A program made the translations under genes and the position numbers. Shown here piece by piece: positions 24,942 to 33,798 of a stretch of DNA of 51,358 nt. The notes under the pieces are model-generated. The model saw nothing but the letters and a program-made list of their open reading frames with translations, did not search any database and was not told the DNA's origin. Source of the DNA: Acidiferrobacterales bacterium (GTDB lineage: Bacteria > Pseudomonadota > Gammaproteobacteria > Arenicellales > Poriferihabitantaceae); assembly GCA_019633985.1 (NCBI GenBank), contig JAHQWE010000117.1, positions 1 through 51,358 on the forward strand, read 5' to 3'. How positions within the stretch are numbered: the stretch's first letter is position 1; the number at the start of each line of letters is the position of its first letter.

Positions 24942-25823
24942 TCAAGAACCCTTCGCCAATTGCTGTTCGCGGTAAAGGATATACAACCCGCTGAAAATGA
25001 TCAGCGCGGCTCCCACGTAAACCCAGTAGTCCGGCAGCTCGCCGAACAGCACATAACTGAATCCGGTGGCCCAGATCAGGGTGGTATAAGAAAAAGGAGA
25101 TACCACGGACACCGGTGCCACCCGTAACGACCTGATCAGGCAGAAATGCCCTAAACATCCCATCAAACCCAACACTACGAATAGCGGCCAGTGTTGCCAC
25201 TCAGGCGTCTGCCATTCAAAAGGCATGATCGCTGACATCACAACCATTCCCGCTATGCCAGTATAAAACAGCGAAGTCATCGGATCGTCATACTCCCTTA
25301 CCTGACGGGTAAAGATTTGATAGAACGCATGAGTGACGGTAGCGATTAATAGGAAAATGATCGCAACATCAATCTCTGCAAATCCAGGCCTGACAATAAT
25401 CATTGCGCCGACGAAACCCACAAACACTCCCATCCATCTTCTGATGCCCACCTGTTCGCCCAGCACGGGAATTGCCAGGATTGTCATCACCACGGGAGAT
25501 AAAAACATGATTGCGGTCGCGGTAGTCAAATCTATGGTTTTAATACCAAGAAAAAACAGTCCATTTGTCGCAAGCATCAAAAAGGATCTGGCGATCTGTA
25601 GTTTGGGGGTCCTACTTTTAATTTGCTGTCTTATCCCCTTTTTCAATCCAACTATTACCGCAATCGTAATAACCGTATGAAAAAAGAATCGCCCCCAGGT
25701 TACTTGCGCGGCGGGGTAGAAATTCATGAGATACTTTGCGGCCGCATCCAGTGAGACGAAAAAAAACATCGTCAGCAGCATGAATCCAATTCCGGCTGGA
25801 ATATTTTCAGAATGATGAGACAT
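24942..25823 (-). CDS. EamA/DMT-superfamily permease
   Basis: A 293-residue protein with ATG 25823 chosen over a GTG at 25847. It has ten predicted helices in two EamA repeats. The first contains FVSLDAAAKYLMNFYPAAQ and TWGRFFFHT, the second LMGCLGHFCLIRSLRVAP and TLIWATGFSYVLFGELPDYW, each with the AP.SVV/TA.. pattern and conserved Glu of the family (VLGEQVG, LFGELPD). The length is the family's standard. It is a drug/metabolite-type exporter; its substrate cannot be inferred from the sequence or neighbours. Confidence 0.9.
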   Translation of the reverse strand: MSHHSENIPAGIGFMLLTMFFFVSLDAAAKYLMNFYPAAQVTWGRFFFHTVITIAVIVGLKKGIRQQIKSRTPKLQIARSFLMLATNGLFFLGIKTIDLTTATAIMFLSPVVMTILAIPVLGEQVGIRRWMGVFVGFVGAMIIVRPGFAEIDVAIIFLLIATVTHAFYQIFTRQVREYDDPMTSLFYTGIAGMVVMSAIMPFEWQTPEWQHWPLFVVLGLMGCLGHFCLIRSLRVAPVSVVSPFSYTTLIWATGFSYVLFGELPDYWVYVGAALIIFSGLYILYREQQLAKGS

Positions 25824-26062
25824 ACCGCGATCTTTGGTGGGTAACACAGATCGCGGAGAATACCTGCGTTTGACAGATAATTGGCGATTTATTTAGGGCA
25901 GTATTGTCGCTTTACACCAGGATTGGCCACCACGCAGCGTCCTTACACGGTGGTGATCAGAATCCTGTGAATCAGATGCGAAATGCCGTTGAATCAGAAG
26001 TCCGATGTCGCTATGTCGCTTGAGACAACCAAACTGGACCTCTGATTACTACGGCCACACTC

Positions 26063-27853
26063 TTAACCCAGGTGATGTACTTCCTGAAGTCCATACACTG
26101 GAGTGGGAATTGATTCCTGTCGAGCCTTGATTTGCAGTGAGAGGAACTGCGAATAGTGTCGGGACTGGTGTAAGTTACCACCATGGAACCACAGCGCTTC
26201 CTGCTGGGTTGGTTTCCACATATTGCGTTGCTCACCTTCCCACGGACCTGGATCTTTCGTGGTGTCGGAACCGAGCCCCCAACACTTACCCACCTTGTCG
26301 GCGACCTCCTGTGAAATCAATCTCGCGGCCCATCCATTCATTGATCCATAGCCGGTAGCGTAAACGATCAAATCTGCTGGTAACTCCGAGCCGTCGTCGA
26401 GGACAACAGCATTTTCCGTAATTTCCTTAACATTCACGCCGCTGCGTAATTTGATTTTGCCATCAATAATTAACTGCGACGCGCCAACATCGATATAGTA
26501 GCCGGAGCCACGACGTAAGTACTTCATAAATAGTCCCGAACCGTCGTCGCCCCAATCGAGCATAAAGCCTGCATCCTCCAACCCCTTGTAGAAATCAGCA
26601 TCACGTTTGGCCATTTCTTCATAAACAGGAATCTGGAATTCATGCAGGATACGATACGGTAGAGAGGCGAAGATTAAGTCAGCAGTGTGGTGGTCTACAC
26701 CATTGGCGACTGCTTTCTCCGAATACAAATCTCCCAAGGCTAGGTCCATCAGGGTATCGGATCGTGCAATATGGGTGGTTGAGCGCTGAAGCATGGTGAC
26801 ATCCGCGCCGCTTTCCCACAGTGCCGCGCAGATATCGTGAGCGGAATTGTTCGATCCAATCACAACGCATTTTTTGCCGTTGTAAGCTTCCGATGCGCCA
26901 TGCTGGCTGGAATGGTGCTGCTCTCCCTTGAATTTTTCCGCTCCTGGAATTTCAGGAATATTCGGCACTCCAGACATTCCGGTTGCAAGTATCAGCTGCT
27001 TAGGACGAAGCTCAACCTTCTCACCGTCACGGTCTACGCTAACCACCCATTCTTTGTTCTGTTCGTCGTAACGCGCGTTCTGGCACTCGGTAGAACCCCA
27101 ATAGTTCAGTTCCATCACTTTGGTATACATTTCAAGCCAGTCGCCCAATTTGTCCTTTGGGGAGAATACCGGCCAGTTGTCAGGAAAAGGTAGATAGGGC
27201 ATGTGGTCATACCAGACGGGATCATGCAAACAGAGTGATTTATAACGTTTACGCCAGGAGTCTCCTGGTCGTTCGTTCTTCTCTACAATAATCGTTGGCA
27301 CCCCTAACTGCTTGAGCCGAGCACCAAGCCCAATTCCACCTTGTCCGCCACCAATAATGACGCAGTAGGGTTGTTCCTCATAACCGAGTTTCGACTCCGC
27401 CTCGGTTTTGCGTTCCAGCCAGTTTTTCCTCCCTTCAAATGCCCCATGTTCAACCCCGGATGGACGCGTTACACCCTTGTTTTCTTCATGCCCTTTTAGT
27501 TCAACCATCGTGGTTAGCAAGGTCCAGCACTTATCACCTTTCAGGCGGATTTGCCCCTTCCCTCGCGCCACCTTGGTCTCGAAAGTAATCCACGCTTCGG
27601 TCATTCCTTCACCGGGATTTTCGTCTCCATCCACCTGCCAGTTCGTTGGCCCCACCTGTTCGGCAACCGCTTCCAACATTGCTTGTATGTCACTTCGACC
27701 TTCCATGGTTTTTATATTCCAGGTGAACGATACGAGATCACGCCAATAGCAATCTTCATCAAACATTTCTGCGGCGCCTGCGTAATCTTTATCTGTGATT
27801 TTTTTCTCAAAAGAGGTTAGCCAGGTAGCAACCTGATTATTTTCATCTGACAT
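26063..27853 (-). CDS. NTF2-like domain fused to a flavin-containing monooxygenase
   Basis: A 596-residue protein. ATG 27853 is preceded by GGAGAG four bases upstream and is preferred to the frame start at 27880. Residues about 5-135 look like an NTF2/SnoaL-type domain (ITDKDYAGAAEMFDEDCYWR, MEGRSDIQAMLEA). The rest is a class B flavin monooxygenase: FAD site IIGGGQGGIGLGARLKQLG, an FMO-like GDSWRKRYKSLCLHDP, NADPH site VIGSNNSAHDICAALWE and YATGYGSMNGWAARLI near the end. Such enzymes oxygenate N, S or carbonyl groups. The fused N-terminal domain recurs in FMO-like proteins but its role is unclear. It is divergent from an acyl-CoA ligase gene. Confidence 0.9.
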   Translation of the reverse strand: MSDENNQVATWLTSFEKKITDKDYAGAAEMFDEDCYWRDLVSFTWNIKTMEGRSDIQAMLEAVAEQVGPTNWQVDGDENPGEGMTEAWITFETKVARGKGQIRLKGDKCWTLLTTMVELKGHEENKGVTRPSGVEHGAFEGRKNWLERKTEAESKLGYEEQPYCVIIGGGQGGIGLGARLKQLGVPTIIVEKNERPGDSWRKRYKSLCLHDPVWYDHMPYLPFPDNWPVFSPKDKLGDWLEMYTKVMELNYWGSTECQNARYDEQNKEWVVSVDRDGEKVELRPKQLILATGMSGVPNIPEIPGAEKFKGEQHHSSQHGASEAYNGKKCVVIGSNNSAHDICAALWESGADVTMLQRSTTHIARSDTLMDLALGDLYSEKAVANGVDHHTADLIFASLPYRILHEFQIPVYEEMAKRDADFYKGLEDAGFMLDWGDDGSGLFMKYLRRGSGYYIDVGASQLIIDGKIKLRSGVNVKEITENAVVLDDGSELPADLIVYATGYGSMNGWAARLISQEVADKVGKCWGLGSDTTKDPGPWEGEQRNMWKPTQQEALWFHGGNLHQSRHYSQFLSLQIKARQESIPTPVYGLQEVHHLG

Positions 27854-28007
27854 TGTTCTCTCCATTCTGGTGGTGTTCAAAAACCGCTGGTAAAACCCGC
27901 GCTATAAGATCATTTTAGACTGATCAACTGATAACATGATGACCGTCGTAGAATGCTGCGAAATGACGGGATGATTTCCCAACACTGATCACTTTGGAGT
28001 GCTTTAA

Positions 28008-29648
28008 ATGATTCAATCCACTGCTGCCGAATTTGCCTATCAATACCCGCTTCTCATCAAATCAATTCTTGCAACAGGGGTAACCCGTTCTCCTAATCAG
28101 GAAATCGTCAGTGGCAATATTCGTCGATACTCCTATAAGGATTTGGAAAGCCGAGTGCATCGCCTGGCAAATGGTTTGAGTGCAATCGGTGTATCGCAGG
28201 GCGATACCGTCGCTGTCATGGACTGGGATACCCATCGATATTTCGAATGTTTCTTCGCGGTCCCCATGATGGGCGCGACGTTGCATACCATCAATATTCG
28301 CCTTGCTCCGGAACAGATTCTCTACACCATCAATCATGCCGAGGATGACGTCATACTAGTACACAGTGACTTTCTCCCACTGATTGACCAAATCGCTGAC
28401 CGATTTGAACGCAAGATTACACTTGTGGTGATGCATGACAATGATGACATATCCATGCCAAAGGGCTATGTCGCTAACTACGAATCACTTGTTGCCACCT
28501 CTTCTGCGCTGTTTGATTTTCTCGATATCGATGAAAACAGTATCGCCACCACCTTTTATACAACCGGTACCACCGGAGATCCAAAAGGCGTGTACTACAG
28601 TCACCGTCAGATCGTGCTGCACACGCTAGCCGGTGTAGCGAGTTTGTCTTCGATGGGGGAGAGTTACAGACTTCATGGAAGGGACGTCTATATGCCGCTT
28701 ACCCCCCTCTTTCATGTACATGGTTGGGGTATTCCCTACATGGCAACGTTACTCGGAATCAAACAAGTGTATGCGGGTAAGTACGAACCAGGACATTTGG
28801 TCAATCTGTTAGTACGTGAACGAGCAACCTACTCCCATTGCGTCCCCACCATATTACAGATGGTTTTGTCGCATCCCGATGCAGAAGCGGCAGACCTCTC
28901 TCAGTTGAAAGTGATTATTGGCGGCGCCGCAATGCCACTGGGGCTGGTGAAATTGTCTCAACAATTTGGTATCCAACTTTTTGCCGGATACGGGATGTCT
29001 GAAACCTGCCCTCTGTTGACGATCGCAGACATGACTGATTACGCACCGGATGACTACTCGCAAGAGGCCAATATAGCGCGCACGGCAACTGGCCGGGCAA
29101 CGGCAATGGTGGAACTCCGGGTGGTCGATGAAAATATGATCGACGTGCCTCGCGATGGCCAGAGTACCGGTGAAGTTGTGACGCGCACCCCATGGCTTAC
29201 TCAGGGTTATAGCAAAAACATTGCAGGATCTAACGCCTTATGGAAAGACGGCTATCTACATACTGGAGATGTGGGTTATCTCGACGAAGCAGGCTCGCTA
29301 CATATCACCGATAGAATGAAGGATGTGATCAAATCTGGTGGTGAATGGATTTCGTCTTTAGAGCTGGAAAATATTGCTTCTACCTGTGGTTTAGTCGCCG
29401 AAGTTGCAGCCATAGGGGTGACAGATGCTCGCTGGGGAGAACGTCCGATTCTGCTGGTTGTCCCCACGAAAGATGCGGACAGTGCCGAATGCCAGCGACA
29501 GATCAAGCAGATCATCGAAGATGCAGTCGGCACAGGGAAACTATCTAAATGGGCAAGACCGGATCAGATTCAGATTGTCGACCAGATCGAAAAAACCAGT
29601 GTGGGGAAAATTGATAAAAAATTGCTGCGCTCCCGCTTTAATGCGTGA
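28008..29648 (+). CDS. Acyl-CoA synthetase (AMP-forming), medium-chain/DmdB-like
   Basis: A 546-residue adenylate-forming enzyme with GGAG about eight bases before ATG 28008. The motifs are complete: P-loop TFYTTGTTGDPKGVYYSHR, GYGMSETCP, the hinge region YLHTGDVGYLDEAGSLHITD, RMKDVIKSGGEWIS and the catalytic Lys near KTSVGKIDKKLLR. The start YQYPLLIKSILATG and PMMGATLHTINIRLAPEQI resemble medium-chain fatty-acyl and methylmercaptopropionate-CoA ligases (DmdB). A DmdB role would fit the DmdA-like gene 9 kb away, but family members cannot be told apart by eye. It lies divergent to the FMO gene. Confidence 0.9.
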   Translation: MIQSTAAEFAYQYPLLIKSILATGVTRSPNQEIVSGNIRRYSYKDLESRVHRLANGLSAIGVSQGDTVAVMDWDTHRYFECFFAVPMMGATLHTINIRLAPEQILYTINHAEDDVILVHSDFLPLIDQIADRFERKITLVVMHDNDDISMPKGYVANYESLVATSSALFDFLDIDENSIATTFYTTGTTGDPKGVYYSHRQIVLHTLAGVASLSSMGESYRLHGRDVYMPLTPLFHVHGWGIPYMATLLGIKQVYAGKYEPGHLVNLLVRERATYSHCVPTILQMVLSHPDAEAADLSQLKVIIGGAAMPLGLVKLSQQFGIQLFAGYGMSETCPLLTIADMTDYAPDDYSQEANIARTATGRATAMVELRVVDENMIDVPRDGQSTGEVVTRTPWLTQGYSKNIAGSNALWKDGYLHTGDVGYLDEAGSLHITDRMKDVIKSGGEWISSLELENIASTCGLVAEVAAIGVTDARWGERPILLVVPTKDADSAECQRQIKQIIEDAVGTGKLSKWARPDQIQIVDQIEKTSVGKIDKKLLRSRFNA

Positions 29649-29828
29649 ATGCAGTGGGTTGGTTGGCTCGACTGCCCTCAGCCCACTATGCATCCCAGAT
29701 TTCTTCATAAAATCAGCGTGTTAACGCCATACATAAGTGATCCTGATATTGCTGAAAATCTAATCTGATTGGCCATGTTTCAAGCAATCTGAGAATATAC
29801 AATCTAAATTTACGGATTGAGATTACAA

Positions 29829-30020
29829 ATGCAAACCTCACGAAGCCAACTCGCACTTTCCCCCGACGATATTCATCTTATTGAAAAATCACTGCGCAAT
29901 CAGGCAGCGCTGGAATCGCGATTAAATGGAGCAGGAGATGCCACGGAAATCCGAGCAACTGCTCCAAAATCCGAACAGATTATGGATCTGATCAACCGGA
30001 TCCGATTTCAACAGCGCTAG
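29829..30020 (+). CDS. Small hypothetical protein
   Basis: A 63-residue soluble protein starting at ATG 29829 (the frame opens at TTG 29817). It is rich in charged and helical residues (SPDDIHLIEKSLRNQAALES, then SEQIMDLINRIRFQQR). It has no signal peptide, membrane segment or known motif. Its stop shares a CTAG with the stop of the convergent PhyH gene: TAG on both strands. The sequence looks coding rather than random, but I do not recognise a family. Confidence 0.55.
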   Translation: MQTSRSQLALSPDDIHLIEKSLRNQAALESRLNGAGDATEIRATAPKSEQIMDLINRIRFQQR

Positions 30021-30904
30021 GTCATTTCTGCTTGTTGCTCAAAAAATGACGCGCCAGTGGGGTGTGCAGGCAATACCATATCATAGTCTGAACACCTGAC
30101 CTGGTTGGTTCTCCTCCCCCGCACCAACTCACCTTCATACCGGCTGGGAATATGGTTCGGTTGGAGCGGATAGGCATCTTCCGCAGTGTAGGTCAGAATA
30201 CATAAATTTCTTGGAGCGGAAGATAAATTTGGTGCGGATCCATGGAGCAGTCGGGTATGCATCAAACATGCACTGGCTGCCGCACCAGTACATGGTATCG
30301 ATTCAGCGGCGGCCTTCTCCTCAATCTCATCATTGACTGCTCCGGTAAAAACCCCATCTTGCCAGAGATCGTACAAATTGCCTTTGTGGCTGCCGGGGAC
30401 CACCTGCAACGGGCCGTTCTCGGGGGTAACCTCGTTGAGGAAATAGAGAACGGCGACAAGGCTATCGTTAGTATGAGGTTCAAAGGAAAAATCCTGGTGA
30501 AATTTCACCGCAGTCTTGCTTCCTGGATGCTTTAAATTTATTTTCGAATTGTTAAATTTGACGTTGGGTCCAATAAGTTGCGCCACCGCATCCAGCCCGG
30601 GGTTATCACGCATAAATTCGAGATAGCAATTGGACAGCTCGACTGGAGAAGCCACACGCCTGAGTGCTGGTTTTTCGCGACTGTGCTCTAACTCCAGGCT
30701 AAACCTGGGTCGACCGTCAAGTTGCTCACCATACGCACCCACGTAGTCAGCGCTTTGTCTTACCCACTCGTCTAAGTCATGATTCAGTTGCCCCAGGTAG
30801 CGAGTGGGGATGGCATTTTCCAGCATCACGTAACCATGCTGGTGAAAGAAGTCAATTTGGTTTGGTTCGAGAACCTGATTGGAATTGCCAAATCGCACTA
30901 TCAA
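30017..30904 (-). CDS. Phytanoyl-CoA dioxygenase (PhyH) family enzyme
   Basis: A 295-residue Fe(II)/2-oxoglutarate-dependent dioxygenase. The iron triad is visible: the HxD pair in VKFHQDFSFEPHTN and the distal His in LMHTRLLHGSAPN, with Arg for 2-oxoglutarate in SAPRNLCILTY. The double-stranded beta-helix core also has VAVLYFLNEVTPENGPLQVV and PGSHKGN, all family hallmarks. Members hydroxylate varied small molecules (phytanoyl-CoA, ectoine, others), so the substrate is open. Its stop overlaps that of the small convergent gene in a CTAG. Confidence 0.9.
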   Translation of the reverse strand: MIVRFGNSNQVLEPNQIDFFHQHGYVMLENAIPTRYLGQLNHDLDEWVRQSADYVGAYGEQLDGRPRFSLELEHSREKPALRRVASPVELSNCYLEFMRDNPGLDAVAQLIGPNVKFNNSKINLKHPGSKTAVKFHQDFSFEPHTNDSLVAVLYFLNEVTPENGPLQVVPGSHKGNLYDLWQDGVFTGAVNDEIEEKAAAESIPCTGAAASACLMHTRLLHGSAPNLSSAPRNLCILTYTAEDAYPLQPNHIPSRYEGELVRGRRTNQVRCSDYDMVLPAHPTGASFFEQQAEMT

Positions 30905-30945
30905 AACTCCTTACATTTTTTTATCTATTTCAGAAAACATACTAG

Positions 30946-31105
30946 GGAGCCTCTGCATAAGTCTGGGCGAGACAGATTGAGATGAAAAATGATCAAGAAC
31001 AAGGCGCAAAACGCGCGTAATAGCAGGGCTATTGCGAAGTTTTGCAACGCAGATATTGATTATTTTTCGCTCAAGCTGTCCGGTCATGACTTTTGCAGAG
31101 GTTCC
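30946..31105. mobile_element. MITE-like element, 160 bp, with CTAG target duplication
   Basis: Terminal inverted repeats of 18 bp match at 16 positions: GGAGCCTCTGCATAAGTC (30946-30963) and the complement of 31088-31105, GGAACCTCTGCAAAAGTC. CTAG flanks both ends (30942-30945 and 31106-31109), as expected of a 4-bp target duplication. There is no transposase frame inside; the interior has its own short palindromes (GCGCAAAACGCGCG, AGCAGGGCTATT). The end sequence and CTAG target recall IS5-group elements, so I infer an IS5-derived, non-autonomous MITE. Confidence 0.8.
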
Positions 31106-31118
31106 CTAGCTAATAGAT

Positions 31119-31424
31119 TTATTTGTTGATGTAAGCATCTCGAAAATCTGCATTTTTTTTCCGATAGCTCTTAATCGTTGCCAGGATTTCATCCCTCTCA
31201 GAAATGATCACTTTTTGCAGGCACTCAATATACGCTTTGGCCTCCACACTGTAGCTTTTAAGCAATTCATTTGACGCAATCACTGCTTCCAATTCAGGGG
31301 CTTTGGATTCGTCAAATACAATGGTATCCGGTCGATCGCACTCAATCACCACCTTGGCTTGGGCTGGAACTGAATGCACGGTCAGCACTAATACAAAAAT
31401 ATGCAGTACAACTCGGGAAAACAT
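31119..31424 (-). CDS. Small exported protein of unknown function
   Basis: A 101-residue protein with a signal peptide (VVLHIFVLVLTVHSVPAQA) and a mature, largely helical part of about 78 residues. Two cysteines, in IECDRPDT and AYIECLQKV, could form a disulfide. The pattern of a short Cys-Pro start, a helix around ELEAVIASNELLKSY and an AYIECL motif recurs in small periplasmic proteins of gammaproteobacteria as I recall, but no function is known. It begins ten bases after the MITE ends, downstream in the minus-strand sense. Confidence 0.72.
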   Translation of the reverse strand: MFSRVVLHIFVLVLTVHSVPAQAKVVIECDRPDTIVFDESKAPELEAVIASNELLKSYSVEAKAYIECLQKVIISERDEILATIKSYRKKNADFRDAYINK

Positions 31425-32386
31425 ATGGTTTCTATATAACGATTAGTGAGCATAAGCATAACTACATCGACCAAAAAGTGGAATAGCGGTATCGTTAGCT
31501 TGTGGCATCAATGACCGAACCATTAGTTCTTCCGTAGCAACCCTCTCTCGATTCTCTCAATCCTTTCATCTGCGAGAATGCCCGACCGGTCTAATTGCGA
31601 TTATTTCTCAATTTTATTGGTAATACGATCGGGAGAATTTTGATGCTGATGAAATACCCTGGACACTCAACACTAGGGTGAGAGAAATCAGTTTTCCGTG
31701 CTCCTTCGCCGTTTCTGCAATCGGTGAAAGACGACCACGAGTTTTCGATACCTGTCTACTTTATAAGCTCACATAAATTATTTAATGCAACCTATTTCTT
31801 CCGCCGGCCTACACGTTGGAGTTTTCAGTCGCGCGGTATGGATTACAAACGAACGCTGCACTGCTTGATCACTTCGATCACTTACTGACTGCTCACCATC
31901 TGAGCACTTGGTCCAGGAAGAGTCTCGGGGAAAAACACCAGCACTTTAGAGGAACACCTTTGCTGGCGATGATCGACATGACTATCAGCGAGAGTCCATC
32001 TCGAACCGAAAATACATAAATTACGTATCGTCTGGAGAAATTCCATGCCTCGGATATCAATGAGTGGCCCCCACCTTCAGCGCATCAGCTCGCATCCACT
32101 TAGGGTGCCACCGACAAGAAATTTGAACCGACAACAACGAGTTCAACTTACAGCAATGACCAACTACCAGAGATTGTCGCTGAAACCATACACCAACCGC
32201 TCAGAGACTAATTCAGGCCCTCAGCGCTCAAATAGTGTTGGCAATTCGCAACATTAAGTGTTGGTTTTGGGAGACAATTTGCGTTTCAGAAGCAATTTTG
32301 TGGTGCTAACTGCGGTTACTCAATCCTGATTCTGCTATATTGACTTGGCGTGGAGCTACGCTCAAAAACAACAAACGGACCACACT
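31425..32386. other. Gene-poor interval of 960 bp
   Basis: No convincing gene, RNA or repeat was found. Two short plus-strand frames exist: 31816-32019 (67 residues, TTG start, no ribosome binding site) and 32045-32257 (70 residues, ATG preceded by TGGAGA seven bases upstream). The second encodes a very basic, Ser/Asn/Arg-rich sequence with no hydrophobic core. Its signal upstream is good but its composition looks like chance. The interval may be remnant sequence; it adjoins the MITE-bearing region. Confidence 0.45.
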
Positions 32387-33619
32387 ATGACATCGCGAAC
32401 AAAACTGTTTTTTATGAACAAAAAAGCCTTTTCACGTTTTTTAATACTCCTTGCCGGACTTTTGAGCTTTCCATCGATGGCGCAGGAGTACAAAGCCTTT
32501 TCTGTTTTAGGGACTTCCGAAGCAGTCTGCAAACCGGGAATCGAGACTAGAGAAGAACTGCAGGCATTTTTCGAAAATGATAGCGAAACTGTCAGAGCAA
32601 TTCTCGCCGATGCGAACTGGGAAGGCGACGCAAACCTTTTGTTTGAAGCCATTGCGGCGGGCAACTTCAGTGAGCGGTTTTATGACAAAGGAACCAAGTT
32701 CCAATGGACCAGTTCCAGGAAGAAAAGCGGTCCTGCGGCTCTGCCTTATCGGGTCTGGGCTGGTGAAGAGCCAATGCGGGCATTTGAAGCGAACATTGTC
32801 TCAGGCTGTGAGATCCATCAAATCGTTATTCCGCACGCATGTTGCAACGTCAGCCTCGCTTCCACCACGAAAGTGGAGGTACCGGCACCTCTGATACAGA
32901 TTCAATCGAATAATGAAGATGTAAAAATCTGTGCTGATAGTGGTAACCAGGTTGTTATTACCGATGCGACCGGTGCGAATCGTACAGTCCCACTCGATGC
33001 AGATGGATGTTGGACGGGTAAGGTCGCGCCCGGAAACATGAGCGCGGCGGTAGTCAATGAGAATGAATGTGGTGTCGCTGCCGCAGACGTGACCCACTTA
33101 GTTGTCGCATCACCACCCGCGCCGGCGGCAGTGGCGGTAGCAGAAACCCCTGAGCCAGAGGCACCTGGACTGATTCCATTTGTTGCTGCATTTGCTGGTC
33201 CAGAAACCCGTATGCGATATGAGCCCGATTGGGACAAGTACTACGAAGATGATGCCGATGTAGTCGGTGTCAAAGCGGGTCTGATCAAGCCGCTCTCCGA
33301 GGCATGGTCGTTGTTTGGCCAGATAGGCTATCTGGATAGAGACGGGGTCAGTGATCGTCTCGTGTATTCAGACGACACCATTTTTGTTGATGTCGGCATC
33401 GATCGAAACTTTGGCCCTGGTTTTGTGGGAGCTGGTGTTGGTTACTGGAACCTCGCGGACAGCGAATACGATGATATTTCTTTGTTCGTGCACGGTGGCG
33501 TGAATCTTGGCAGCTCTAACTTCCAACTGTATGGAGAGGGTAGAGTATTTGCCGAAGAGCTTGACGATATCGACAACAATAACTTGATTACTGGTGGTGT
33601 TCGTTATCTGTTTAAATAA
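32387..33619 (+). CDS. Exported protein with C-terminal outer-membrane beta-barrel
   Basis: A 410-residue protein. ATG 32387 follows GGAC and precedes a signal peptide whose hydrophobic core is FLILLAGLLSFPSMAQE (the frame opens at 32345). Residues about 35-160 form a globular cysteine-containing region (AVCKPGIETREELQAFF, HACCNVSLAS). A beta-rich domain at 170-255 has a Cys pair. A Pro/Ala/Glu linker (SPPAPAAVAVAETPEPEAPG) joins it to about 135 residues of amphipathic strands (SLFGQIGYLDRD, FVDVGIDRNFGPGF, FQLYGEGRVFAEEL) ending in VRYLFK, typical of a small OmpA-like barrel with a terminal aromatic residue. The function is unknown. A terminator follows. Confidence 0.8.
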   Translation: MTSRTKLFFMNKKAFSRFLILLAGLLSFPSMAQEYKAFSVLGTSEAVCKPGIETREELQAFFENDSETVRAILADANWEGDANLLFEAIAAGNFSERFYDKGTKFQWTSSRKKSGPAALPYRVWAGEEPMRAFEANIVSGCEIHQIVIPHACCNVSLASTTKVEVPAPLIQIQSNNEDVKICADSGNQVVITDATGANRTVPLDADGCWTGKVAPGNMSAAVVNENECGVAAADVTHLVVASPPAPAAVAVAETPEPEAPGLIPFVAAFAGPETRMRYEPDWDKYYEDDADVVGVKAGLIKPLSEAWSLFGQIGYLDRDGVSDRLVYSDDTIFVDVGIDRNFGPGFVGAGVGYWNLADSEYDDISLFVHGGVNLGSSNFQLYGEGRVFAEELDDIDNNNLITGGVRYLFK

Positions 33620-33661
33620 CAGCTACAACAAATGACCGATCACCTTAGTGGGTGAGCAAAC

Positions 33662-33691
33662 AAAAGAGCCGGCGCTGCCGGCTCTTTTTTT
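33662..33691 (+). terminator. Rho-independent terminator
   Basis: AAAAGAGCCGGC (33662-33673) pairs perfectly with GCCGGCTCTTTT (33677-33688) around a 3-nt GCT loop. A T tract (33685-33691) follows. It lies 43 bp after the barrel-protein gene. Confidence 0.93.
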
Positions 33692-33798
33692 GACACAGTC
33701 CAATTTCTGACAGAAACCATTGACCGAAACTAACTGACCAAACATCAGGAGTCACTCACTTTCTTCTATAATTTCGCGGATTATCACATTTCTATCTG

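Noticed and set aside
32045-32257. A 70-residue basic frame with a good ribosome binding site
   Set aside because: The composition is low in hydrophobic residues with no fold-like pattern; the signal TGGAGA could be chance.
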